DNA from: Aurifilum marmelostoma | Lineage: Eukaryota > Ascomycota > Sordariomycetes > Diaporthales > Cryphonectriaceae | Reading direction: 5' to 3' | DNA length: 64,000 nt | Assembly: GCA_027559495.1 (NCBI GenBank) | Contig: JAMXSV010000021.1 | Coordinates: 682,001-746,000, forward strand | In this document: positions 22,101-33,700 of the stretch, piece after piece | How the letters are laid out: every line of letters starts with the position of its first letter | Position numbering within the stretch: the first letter of the stretch is position 1 | Program-made: the position numbers and the translations under genes | Notes under the pieces: model-generated | What the model was told of the DNA's origin: nothing | Seen by the model: the letters and a program-made list of their open reading frames with translations, nothing else | Databases searched by the model: none

Positions 22101-23700
22101 TTCCTCCTCTTACATATATAGTACACCGTGAGCGAATCTTAGTTGACCTCAGCGTGTGCTAGACCTGAACTTGCTTCTACTAAGGTCCTTGGCAGTAGGA
22201 AATGCAAGGGAAGTCATATAAGGTGCTGACAGCAGATGCTGAAAATTGAGCTGCGACCCCCTGGCTCTCCCGGCTTAGAAGACGCTGTCGTTTTGCCCGC
22301 ACGCAGGGCCTACAATCTAGTGACGACCAGGACCATTGAGCGGTGGCCCACAGATCAGACGATGCGTGGTGTCAAAGCCCGCCGGGATTTGATCTTCTGA
22401 TTCTGGGATGACTGGTCCAATCTTCACCTGGCACTTTCCAGTCAGGCAAATCCTCGTTGTATACAGAAAGGTCATCGTCGACTTAGTGTTGCCGTGCCGT
22501 AAGTACACAGTATCTACACCGTGACTCCCCTGTTCTGGACTTGTGGGTCTACCGAGCGACACCGCAGGCCCTCCCAGACCGTCGGTGCCCCTCTCCAGCC
22601 AATGACGTCCCTGTTGTGTGCTATGCACCAGGGAGTATCCAGCCCGCTGAATTGGGACGACCATTCGGTTGGGACACCGTCCGCGCAACAGAACGACTCC
22701 ACTTCTCCGCATTCTACCGGTGGAGTAGTCACTCGGTGGAAAGTAATCTGGCAGAAATGGAAGCACGGTTTGTTCGCGCGGTCTTGCATCTCTGCGAGGC
22801 TGCTACCATACCACTTCCTGCTTCGTGCGCTCGAGGGATAGACTGCCCTGGCTACCTGCCTACTACCAGTGAGAAACCATGGTCAAGGGGTTCATATCAC
22901 CATTGTGTGGTGCGGGTCCTAATATTTCTTTTTCTGGAGGGCGAGATCTTGGCCCACACCGGCTGAGAGCGGGCGTCGAACGCGAATACCGGTCGCAAGA
23001 CCAGACGGGAGGCGTCGACTAGGCACGCCAACTACGGCTCAAGATGGGATGTCAAGTCGTCTGTGAGCCCCTTGCTGGTCACACAAGGGTGGTTTCCGAG
23101 AGATTGTCGGGCAAACTGGGATGGATGGTGGGAGGTCCAGCAATCTGGGGCTGATTGATGACCATGCACGGGGGCTTGCAGAATCTCGCAGAATCTCGTG
23201 CTGCTTCTGGCCGACACAATGCAGCCACGAGCACCAACAAGGTTAATACATAGTATATTGTATGCCGGGGTTATTCTTGACCGGTCAAGCATGGGGAAGT
23301 GGCCCGCTGCATCCGGTACCACCATGTTTCCTCGCGGCCGCCTCGCTCGCTCCGGTCGTGGTGCCGAATGAAGACTTGCGTGACTGAGCCTGACTGGACC
23401 CGAAGAAGTCTATGATCTGGGTAAGCTGGCGGCGCAGCCGGTCCAAAGAAGAATTCTCTGAACCGAAGCGTAACAGAATCTCTCGGACGGAGCCAAGCAG
23501 GCGGGGAAGGGAGGGTGGGCAAACCAGCGAGCAACCACTTTGAGCACATCTGAGATACCACTAGTCTCATGAACAAGTATTTTTCCAGTAGGTCAAGGCC
23601 CACAGTAAGGCTGACTTTTGACGGAAATAGAAGCCGCGGCGGCCCAGATGATGTTGCGCGTACGGTGAGGGGCGCACCCTCACCGACGATCAAATGGATG
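19142..23700. other. APC2 upstream region and gene-poor DNA
   Basis: The first 500 bases are APC2 promoter and leader. Beyond that there is no recognisable gene on either strand; frames reach 147 codons at most (for example 21260-21703 plus) and match no family I know. A short GGC/AGC repeat lies near 20985-21015. A TACTATGGTAC motif copy is at 20750-20760. Base composition is ordinary, so this is not RIP-degraded sequence. Confidence 0.55.
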
Positions 23701-25886
23701 TTGGCGTAGGGCTCTCTCTCTCCCTCTCTCTCCCGGTCCTGGACGATGCAACACTGGGAATTCCAGAGTCACATTCTTGCTTAGTAGTATTCGGGCTTGG
23801 CCTTGACCTAAGGCTTGCATGTGCGCGACAAGGGTAATGCAGGTTTGTCAGTTTAAGCGACCCGACCAATGACATCTATCCGTGACGGAAGAAGAAGAAG
23901 AGGAGAGGAAAAAAAGTGCCTTGCCAACCGTTTCCTTGCTCCTAAACCGCTGACCGGACCAGACGAGGTCTCGTCAGTGTGACGAGAGGGAGACGAGATG
24001 GGCGGAGCCATCATCATCGATAGCGGCGCTCTGACTAGTCCCCCCTCTGTGACCTGCTAGTGGTTGGTGAAGGGGCTTGGAAAGGTAAGCCCTGGGCGGT
24101 TGGGGGGGGGGGGGAGGCTAGCATTTACTTCACATCTTGGGGCTAGGCGCGGACGATGCTGGGCTGGGGCTGCCGTTGCCAACCGTCTCACCGAGCAGCG
24201 GCCGATCTGTGTGGATGTTAGGGGCCACGCCCGCCGTTTGTAGCCCTCTCACCATTACCACTAACGGATGCTATCTTTTGCCTATCTAATTTTTTTTTTT
24301 TTATTTTATTTTTTCCTCTTTTCTTTTCCTACTGTTTTTTTTTTTTTTTTTTTTTGTGTCAGCAGCCATGTCGTTGGCCCACGGCTGCTCAGACGAGTGG
24401 TGAAAGAACCAACCCAAACAAATATACCTGGACAACAAAAGAATACCGTCCTCCTCCTCCTCTTCTTCTTTTCCTCGTCGCGGTTGTGTTGACAGACAGC
24501 CTTGCGTAAACAAACATCATAGAAACCAATGGGGGGGGAAAGAGGAGGAGGGAAAAAAAAAAACATGAGACGGTGTAGCCAGATTTGGCCATCTTCTGAG
24601 CACGCGCTGACAGAATCGATGCCACCTGGTCCACAAATTTGATTTTTCTTTTGCAGCTTCGTCCCCCTCGAATCAGGCAAGAATTGCGACCAACACGAGA
24701 AGCAACATCTTTCGACACTGACGTCGAAGGCGGCCCCTAGTAATTATTCCACCACCCTCTTCCAACCATACTCGCCCCCGCCGCCCCTGCATAGTGTTGT
24801 CTCGAGGGCCAGCACCGGTTTTGGACAAATCTGATGGCGCGCACACGCACGCACATCTTTGATGTAGGACATGAGAGAGCCTGTCTGCCTGCCGTGCCAA
24901 GCCTGCCTACTCTTGCGGCCCAAGAAAATGAAGTCGATCGATCAGAGAATGCCAGGTGAGAGAGACACACACACACACACAAGTTGGCGGCGGGTCGCCC
25001 GCCCAGCCGGATTTTTGCCCCTTGTTAGGACAGCCTGGTGCAACCACTGAAAAGCCTCTCATACGCCGTCTCATACGCCTGTCGGAGCAGCCATGCGTGA
25101 CACCCAACATGCATTTCTCTGTGATATTGGGTTTTGCCCAGCCCATTCGTCCTCGTGATCTCTTCTGTCGACCAATTGCTTCTGGCCCCATCCCTGAGTC
25201 CTGGTTCAATTTGTTGGCCCCCCCCCCTCCTTGCACCACGGACCAATCGTATCGTACCAACATAGTCGTTGTTTCCTTTTTTTTTCCCCCCTTCCTCTTT
25301 CTTTTGCGTAAGTTGGAATCAATCTATCTCGTGATTTGCTGGCTTTCCCCTCAAATCAAACCACCCCCCCCCCTTTGATATGCCCCTGCCACCCTGCGTC
25401 TAGATCGCAAAGCTGACGTCCATTTGGGAAACACTCGATTCTCGGCGACTATCTGGAGCGGTCTGCGACACCGTGTTTTGTTGGTGGTGGTCGGCGAACC
25501 GGTCTGACTTGATTACCGGCTTGTGGACATTGGGGCTGAACAATGATGATGATGATGATGATGAGCCTTTAGCAGAGTAATTAGTGCCTCTCTCATGTGG
25601 GTGATATTGTCTAGCCAAGCATATCGGCTTCTGCTATACCCACTTCCCTGATGTCGCCTTTGTTTTCCCCCCCCCCCTTCCCCTCCCCTCTTTTGCTCTC
25701 CTGTACTTCTGTTCAGAAGTCCGGGATTGAATTATCAAACCTTCTCCCACACCTCATCTCTTCTTCTGTAGAAGAAAAAGGAAAGGAGAAAAACGCCGGT
25801 CCTGCTTCCTTCCCGCACTTGGCAGGTTGCTGTCAGCCGCGGGAGGAGGGTGTAGGAGAAGGGAGGGGGCCTTTGGTGAAGATACG

Positions 25887-25917
<31 letters not shown>

Positions 25918-28900
25918 GCACGCCCTAAAATGGTCTCACCACGTGGGAAGTCGAGGCGAAGGATCCAAGGCACATTAACACATCGGGACCCAAGTGTCTC
26001 AAAAGGGAGGAGGGGGGAAGGAGGCAATACAGGGTTGCAAGGGCCTTGCTTGCCCGCGCGGCTGCTGAACTGGTGGTGACAAGCGGTTGGCACTTGCCGT
26101 CTACCGTTTTTCCTCTCTCTTTTTCTGCCTGCACCACTTGCACCTTCCCAAGACGCAGACACTCTGGTTTCCTTCTTTACCTATTACGGCAGAGACTCTT
26201 ACTCTTGTCATGTCATGTCATGTCATGCCCTCGTGTTGGACCCACCCGGACCCGGACCAGCCAAGAGCTGTTGCCAGTGAAGTGAGGGGCAAGAACAGTT
26301 TCTTGACACATCTAGGATACTGTACAAATGCGATGTGCTGAGTCCAATAGTGAGTGCTATGGTACCTCATGTGAACACCCTTCATCTGTCAGCGAGCGTC
26401 TTGGCTGTTTCGTGTCTTGTCGTTTTGGGACATTTGAAAAGACCGAGCGGCGGGGCCCTCTCGTCCTTTTGGTGGTCAATATTGATTTGCTTGTCACTTG
26501 GCTGCTCACGATATCATCATTATTTATCATCATCATTTATCAGACGGTCCAATGAGATGACTCCGCCCGACCCAGCTGTTGAGGATGCGCACACATACAT
26601 GGCGCACACAGAGAGAGCGTGGGGGTGTGGTGGGCACTAGGCCAAGGTCAAGTAAGGAAAGGCGCAAGAGGTGAGGAGGTCGGCGATCGTCGTCAGATCA
26701 CCGGACCCTGCACCACCATTATTGTGAGGGACCACTACCTGGAGAGGAGGCACACCATACAGAAGCGGCCCAGTAACATGAATAGTCAGTCACACACAGG
26801 CACACACCAGAGAGAGAAAGAAGCGGGGATATCACTCACTTCCAGCCCTCCTCCCGGCCACATCGCCTCTCCTCTCTTCCTCCTTTTTCTCTCTCTCTCT
26901 CTCTCTCTCGCTCTCTCTCGCCACAGGGAGGACATAGAGATAGAGAGACCAATGACAATCAATAGACACATGCAGCGCACGTAAAGGAATAAACGCAGTT
27001 GGCCTGGCCCGGCCTGATCTGCTGCCTCGCATCCCTGGCCCGCCGCCGTTGAGCGGGAGGATTCGACCCCCAGCGTATCCCAAGCCCAGAGATCACCCAG
27101 GCCAAGCAAATCTCAAAAGAATCAGACCTTGGACACGTGGGAGATCGCTGCGATGCAACCCCCTCTCTCTCACTGTCCCTCTATCCTCCTGCTCCTCCTC
27201 ACCCCTCAACCCCTCTCTTCGTCTCACGCACTCGCCCTCCCCTGCTTTTTCTGTCTGGTTTCTCCTGCAGTCATCCGGTAGGGGTACAAGGTCCTTTGTA
27301 CTATACTTACCATGGTAATACTACTGCAAAAAGTAGAGAGGTGTGGGTGGGCGGGTGGGCAATCCGAGTGTGAGAAGCATGCATGGTAAGCTGCAGCCCA
27401 CCTGCAGGTGTGTGTTACAGGCTGCGGCGCGGACGAGTCCCCATAGGGTTTGCGTCTGTGATATATGCACGTCGGCTGGGCTCGCCACCCAGTACAAGGG
27501 ACGGGGCCACCCCGGTCAAAGCCTCCCCACCCTCCTGGTCACGACGAAACATTGCGTCTAAATCTTGATCATCAACAACAATCATGATGGCTGCGTGCGC
27601 TTGTGGTCCTTTGTTCCCCCCCTCCCTCTTTCCCCTCCCCCACGGTGGCCGGGTTCGGCCGTCGCTAATACTGAACCTATATCTCTTCATGGGGATTGGA
27701 TGAATGACAGTTACATGGTCATCATCCCAGGTCGGTGTGTGTGCATGTGTGTGTGTGTGTGTAAAAGAAAATGACAGGTGATGGGATATGAATGGTCACC
27801 ATTCATCACCAGGGACAGAATTTCATGCCGAGGCCGCCTCGGAGTCAGCCTCGCCGTAAACCCCGTTCGACTGATGGACTGTCAAGCAAGGAAACAAGCA
27901 ATCATGATGATGATGATGATCATCATCACGGCCCCTTACAGTTTAAAAAAAAAAATGCCTCCCATCAGAACCCTGCGGGCTTCGAGAAGCGCGCTTGTAA
28001 TGACCACAAGCGATACTACCCTCCCCCTCCTCCTCCTGCAACCCGGGTTTCATACATGAACTGTATAGTTACATGCTGATGTTGCGAAGGACCCGACAGT
28101 GGGGGAAGGGGGGGAGGGGTTGGCAGAGAAGGAGGGGTGGTGGTGGGCGCGTTTACGACGGATTCGGGTCCGAGGGAGTGGGAATGGGCCGAACCCACAA
28201 CCCACATGGCATTTATTTTTCTTAATTTTTAATTTTTTTTTTTCTGAAGCTTCACTATCACAACGCACCCCGAAGTCTGTGGTTTTTTTTTTTTTTGGTG
28301 GTGAGGGGGGTAGGTTTCTTTTTCAGGGTCGGGATAAGGAGTTATAACGGAGACACGGTATTCTGCGCGGTAATCCGTACAGCAAGGGAGCTCCCTGTGC
28401 CGACGGGGATACGGGGGGGTTTGCAAGTAGATACTATGCGAGAAACAGAAACAGTAAAGTCTGCCGAATTCCGCAAAGACAAGAAGCTTGGACAGTCAAG
28501 TTCCGGCGCCCGCCGGAAGTTATTGTTCAGGCAGTCCATGGAGGCAGCATCCCGGGGGGGGGGGGCAATTTACTATCAATGATTGTGTGAAGACACGCCA
28601 ACAGATGCGTGATCGTGAAGATCTCCAAACGTCTACAGGTCGCCTCTTTGTCACGACCGATCAATTTTGCAACATGAATGGGAAGGCTGGCTGTGTGTGA
28701 TTTTTGCCCCTTTGTGGTGGTCCATGAAATTCCATAGCTAGTTAAGTACAGCGTCAAATGCTTGCTTTCCCGTCCGAGAAGCGAGCCTGAACATTTGTGG
28801 GAAAAAAAAAAGTATCTGTGTTGATGCCGTCCTCAAGATAGACCAGTCATTCGCGCTGCTCAATCCCCTTTGTCACACTGTCAACTCCTTTTCCTCAGTA

Positions 28901-29419
28901 CTCCGTCTCTTGGAAGACTCATATTTCAGTCTAATCAACTTCAAAGTCTCGCGCCAAACATGATGTCCAAGTGAGAGAGGTGGGTTGGTAAAAGAAACGA
29001 TGGTCTTGAGACCCGTGAAATTGCATGCCCAAAATAAACATATAAAAATATTATCACAACCATAAAATCAGTACAAGCCATGGCCTTCATGTACAGCGCC
29101 GCCCGCCCCTCATGTTATGATACCCTAGAACACTCCCTGTTGTCGATAACACAAGGGCGAAGCGGACTTTAAAAAAAAAAAAAAAAACAGAAAAGAGTCC
29201 AGAGAACGGGGTTGGAGGTCGTTTATATAAACATGATTCCCATAGATTCAATGTGAAGCTATGGGAAGGCGGAGCGTCGTCTCAGGAAGGGTTTGTTCGG
29301 CCAACCGTGGTATCTTAAATCCAGATGCAGATCAAGTTTGTGCAATACATCATTTCTCCCTCTCTTTGTTTTTTTGCCATTTATTTGTTTTTTGTTTTTT
29401 TTTTCCCTTTCATTCTTCT
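23701..29419. other. Microsatellite-dense gene-poor DNA downstream of the C2H2 gene
   Basis: No coding region is recognised. The stretch is packed with simple sequence: G13 at 24102-24114, T13 at 24290-24302, T21 at 24335-24355, (AC)n near 24965-24981, (GAT)n near 25543-25562, (CA)13 at 25887-25912, (TGTCA)4 at 26206-26225, a CT tract near 26888-26919, (GT)n near 27739-27760, and several C, G and A runs around 28240-28290, 28555-28565 and 29170-29187. The 3' flank of the C2H2 gene is included. Confidence 0.6.
25887..25912 (+). repeat. (CA)13 dinucleotide repeat
   Basis: Thirteen uninterrupted CA units followed by CGCACGCACG, in gene-poor DNA. Confidence 0.95.
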
Positions 29420-30519
29420 TCAGTTGCTACTAGTTGATCCTTGCCTCTTCGTCTTGCACTTCTGGTGGAGCAGATGTCCATTTCGTGCTGTGGTCCTGGT
29501 GAACTCGGCGCCACAATCTGGGCAGGTGGCCTTAGCAGCCTGGCCAGACTTCTCGCGCTGGTGTCGCAGAAGGTTGCTGAATGTCGAGAACTGGCGACCG
29601 TTGCAGCCGTGCTCCCAGCATTGGGGCTTGGGCCTGCTCTGAACAACACGGACGGCCGAGGGTCCATCAGCGTGGTGGTGTGGCGCGTTGCCGGGCTGCA
29701 TTATGGACGGCATCGAGTACATCATGGGTGGCTCATGCGACATGGGTCTGTTATAAATGTCAGCTACCTGTGACCTTGCTCTGAAAACAACGACCTGTGT
29801 TTCTGTGACCACTTACCCGTAGTGCGACGAGACGCTGGAGCTCGAGGAGGGAGTATATGGGTACTCTGGCAGATACGCCGGTGGCTGGTAAGGGCTGGGG
29901 AAGACCGTCGAGGTAGAAGACGGCAGAGGCGGCGAGTGGAGCGGCAGAGAGTTGGACGAGGGCAGAGGAGGAGAGTAGGGCGGCAGCACGAGCTGTGGTG
30001 CGAGAGTCGTGGGCTCGGTGAGCAGGGAGAGATCGGAGGGGGCAGTGGTGTAGACAGGCATGCTGGGTAGGCTGCTCGTGCCGGTCGTGTAGTCACCGTT
30101 GGCCGAGTGAGGTGGTGATGCCATGTCGTAGTGACCGCCTTGTGAGGAGTGGCTCTCTGCCCTGCGCAGGCGTGCTGACAGCTTGGAGTCGCGGCGGGCC
30201 TGGTCTCGCTGCCTCTTGAGCTCACGCTGCTCGGGTGCCATCCTGGGCGGGCTGTTGGTCATGGAGCGCTGTTGAGGAGGAGGGCTGAGGCTGGAGTCCG
30301 ATGCGTAAGGGCCAAGCTCCTGGCCGGGGAAACCGTTGTGAGAGGGCTCGAGGACAACGTCTGATCTTATTAGACACACGCGCACACAGAAAGGATGAAG
30401 TCGGCTGCGGGCAGACAGCCTGCGAGATTCTACATACCAGGCCAGGCAAAGGAAGTTCGGGCACCCATGTTGAAGTGGTGGTTGAAACCAGGGTCGTATT
30501 GAAGAGCAGCAGTACTCAT
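29420..30519 (-). CDS. C2H2-type zinc-finger transcriptional regulator
   Basis: Three exons: 30438-30519, 29817-30360 and 29420-29747; 317 residues. Intron 1 (77 nt) starts GTATGT and intron 2 (69 nt) starts GTAAGT with a GCTGAC branch. After a short N-terminus (MSTAALQYDPGFNHHFNMGA), a basic block RELKRQRDQARRDSKLSARL sits near residues 70-90. A long Pro/Ser/Tyr-rich region follows, typical of activation or disordered segments. The C-terminus holds two zinc-binding modules: CWEHGC with the FSTFSNLLRHQ core, then CPDCGAEFTRTTARNGH with a following HQKC, so the second finger ends in Cys rather than His. Such proteins bind DNA in the nucleus; I cannot assign an ortholog. It is the only convincing gene in about 33 kb. 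Confidence 0.85.
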
Positions 30520-30621
30520 AGTTGCTGATTTAAAGGAAAGACGTCCTTGGGATTGTATGGCGACAGCGAGGATGAGAGTGGATAGTAGTTGCAAAAGTAG
30601 CAACAGTCCGAAAGTGTTGTT

Positions 30622-30623
<2 letters not shown>

Positions 30624-30659
<36 letters not shown>
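30624..30659 (+). repeat. (GT)18 repeat just upstream of the C2H2 gene
   Basis: Eighteen perfect GT units, followed by imperfect GTGAGT repeats to about 30680. It starts 105 bases before the C2H2 start codon, so lies in its promoter or leader. Confidence 0.95.
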
Positions 30660-30664
<5 letters not shown>

Positions 30665-30721
30665 AGTGTGAGTGTGAGTGAGGAAAGTAGCAAGTTGATG
30701 TTCAGGATGGCACTCGTCGTC

Positions 30722-30730
30722 GTATATAAG
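30722..30730 (-). promoter_or_regulatory. Possible TATA element of the C2H2 gene
   Basis: The minus strand reads CTTATATAC about 205 bases before the ATG, beyond the GT repeat. Position suits a core promoter with a 5' leader; inference only. Confidence 0.35.
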
Positions 30731-33700
30731 ACAGACTATGAGAGGCTGGTGACTGAGATTGAGAAGTTGGAAGTTGATGGACCAGAAGGTGAGGTTAGAG
30801 TTTGGGAAGAAGAGGAGTGCGGCGTTGATATATGTTGAAGCTGAAGAGTCGAGCGCAGGCGAGGAGGGGTGTTACTTGGGTCGAGTCGTACCTATGTACA
30901 GTACCGCCAAAGACAGGGGAGGGCCCTTGTCACTGATTCTATCTGTTGGTACTAAGTACTCTGTAAAGGACCCACCCTCTCGACCCTCGCAAGTATCTGG
31001 GGGTCTCCTCTAGGCTTTCCCTCGAAGCTGGATCCACCACACCTATGTTCTAATTCGAACGGTCTGGTCCGGGGGGAGGGGGGAGGGGGTCGGTCTGTGG
31101 GAGGGCGTGGAGGGCAAAAGCAGATGAAAGAGGGCAACAAGCGACAAGACTAAGGACTGTCTCAAGAGTGATGGCAAAAAAAAGAAAAGAAGGAAAGAAA
31201 AAAAAAAAGAAGAAGAAAAGCAATACCAGGGCTGACCAGCTGGAAAGACGAGACATCGGGGTTGCTGGGTTGCGAGCTGGTGTGGTTGGCGCCACGAGAA
31301 CTTTCCTGTCGACTCTTCTCTCTGCTGGCTTGGCGAGCTGCAGACACTTCTTCTTGTTTTCTCTCCCCCCTCTCTCCTTTCCTTTTTTCTCTTTCTTCAG
31401 CGCCGTTGTCCACTGTAAGCACGAGCGGATATGATGAAGTGATTGATTGAGTGATTGGTGAAGGAGTGACAAGAATAGTAGCAAAATCGTGGAGCAGAGA
31501 CGATCCGGGTTGGTGCTCAGCTAGTTTAGGCTCCCGAAACGGCGATAGCATATGGGGATGAGGTAAAATTGAATGCATCCGAGGCCAGCGGGATGGCTAT
31601 GGCGGCGGGCTAGAGAGGACAGCGACTACTCGATACCTCAGCCTCAGGGCAAAAAAAATAAAATAAGAAAATAAGAGGGAAAAAAAAAAGTACCCCCCCC
31701 CCCAACAGAAGCACTACTGGAGATACTACTGCTGTATGGTACCTAAGCGCAGTGGCCGCACACCCACTGGCAGCGAGAAGCTAGCGAGACCCAGAGAGAC
31801 GAGATGATGGGCAAAACCGGGGACGTACCATAGCACCCCCAGCATCCTCGTACTCCATGTACCTCGCAGGCCCTGTGCACAGTGTAGCAGAAAGAGCACA
31901 TGGCATTGCTACAGGGGGGTGCCCTGCTCATGCAGCAAGTACCAAGTCCAAGAAGTACCTGGTCTAGTACGCAAAGTACGTACCTTTCGGGTTCACAGGC
32001 ATCTGCCTGGATAGCGAGGGAACGGCAGCGGCAAGGCACTCTGCCGGGACGGGGGCCTGTGTACTGGGCAGGGAACAGATGGCGACGAAGCGATGGCAAG
32101 TGCTTAGGGGGCAGGGCTTGGATGGCGCCTGAGTTTGTAAGGCCACCCAGGCAGCAGACAGGTAGAGGACCGGCAGTCCTCGTCTAGGTTACAAGCAGCC
32201 CATAAGAGAGACCCGCGGGGTCGATGAGGTGACTCGAGATCAAGTCCACGCACATGCAACAGAAACAAAAATCTTGACAAATATTCGCGGCCCTGCCGTC
32301 CATCGCTGTTGCCGACCTGATCTGTCCCGTGTGGTACAGATGTGTGTGAACATGTTGGCAGTGTGAGGTGTGGACCAGCGTGTCCTCTCCCCACCGGGCA
32401 ATGAAGACAAAAGGACACTCGGGCGCGATGGGAAAGCAGGGAGGGACCAGGGCTCAATCTCAGTACCCAGGGCTCAGGTGCTGGTGGGTACTGGTGCTCT
32501 TCTGCTTCTTTTGTTTGCTGGACATCATGTATGCAGGGCTCCGTAGCCGGTTAGTACAGGCACGAGAATTGAGTAAGTACCCATACAATTAGCACGTACT
32601 TCCACCAACTACGGTATGTAGCACGACTGTACCACCAGAACTCTGGACTTGGGACTTAGGCCTGAGTTGGCACCCATCCACACGGTAATGTCTAGCCCAC
32701 ACACACTCTCTCTGTGCTCACACCTGCTGCTGCAAATAGTATACCAGTAGCGAAAAGTTGGCGCTGTACAACGAAGCGCAGTGTGGACGAAGCGCGACAA
32801 CTGATCTCTCCTGGTCCACAGCCCAGACACAGATCCTGTTGCTATAATAGCAAGCTGTTGCAATGTCTGGTCCGCCTTTTCAGCGCCGGTTTCTGGAGAC
32901 AACACCAGCTGGAGGGCGGAGGGTCTACGCCGCTGATGGTGCTTAGTCGGTGGCACAGGCGCAACACAAAGGGACAGGGCCACCAGACGTTGGCGGCACA
33001 GTCATCCGCCACGGCAGCGGGGGATGGTCAAAATCGAGGTGAGGCGACTCGAGCCGAATCGCTCCGCTCAGAGCAGATAACCGACTGACCGACTGACTGA
33101 ATGGTTGCAAGATGTAAATGAATTAAGAATGACTAGCTGGCCGAACTTCAGCCTCCTAGGGTGATGTCATGTGAAAGAAAGAAAGCAGGCTCGAGAAGAG
33201 GAACGAGAATCTCAGGTTGAACTGCCAGAAATGAATCGGGTGGTGGAATGGATGGACCCTGCTCTATCTCTGGGTCAGTGTCGTTTGCGAGGAGGGAAAG
33301 TACTACGTAGCTCATCATCGATCGTCTGGATTGCCTAGGGGCCAGCTGCCTGTGCGAACCCTGGCGCTAAGCCAGCAAGCGAGGGCGGGAGCAACTGACT
33401 GAGATCATAGGGCCCGCCCAGGCAAGACCTCTTGGGAGTAAGACTGAAAGCGAGAGGACGAACAACAGGACAGCAAGAGAAACAAGCCTGACGTAGCTCT
33501 CTCGTGATCACAGTCAAGCCTTCGGGACCGACTGCTAAGTGTCAAAAATAGGACCAGAAAATAAAGGCAGAGAGACTTGTGAGGGTAAATGGGGTGGACT
33601 TTTTGGGGAGGGGGGGGGGACAAATTCAGATGGACACCAGGCATCGAAATTTCCCCCAGTCTGTTTGGTTGTTCATTGAAACCGTTGCACGGGCTATGGG

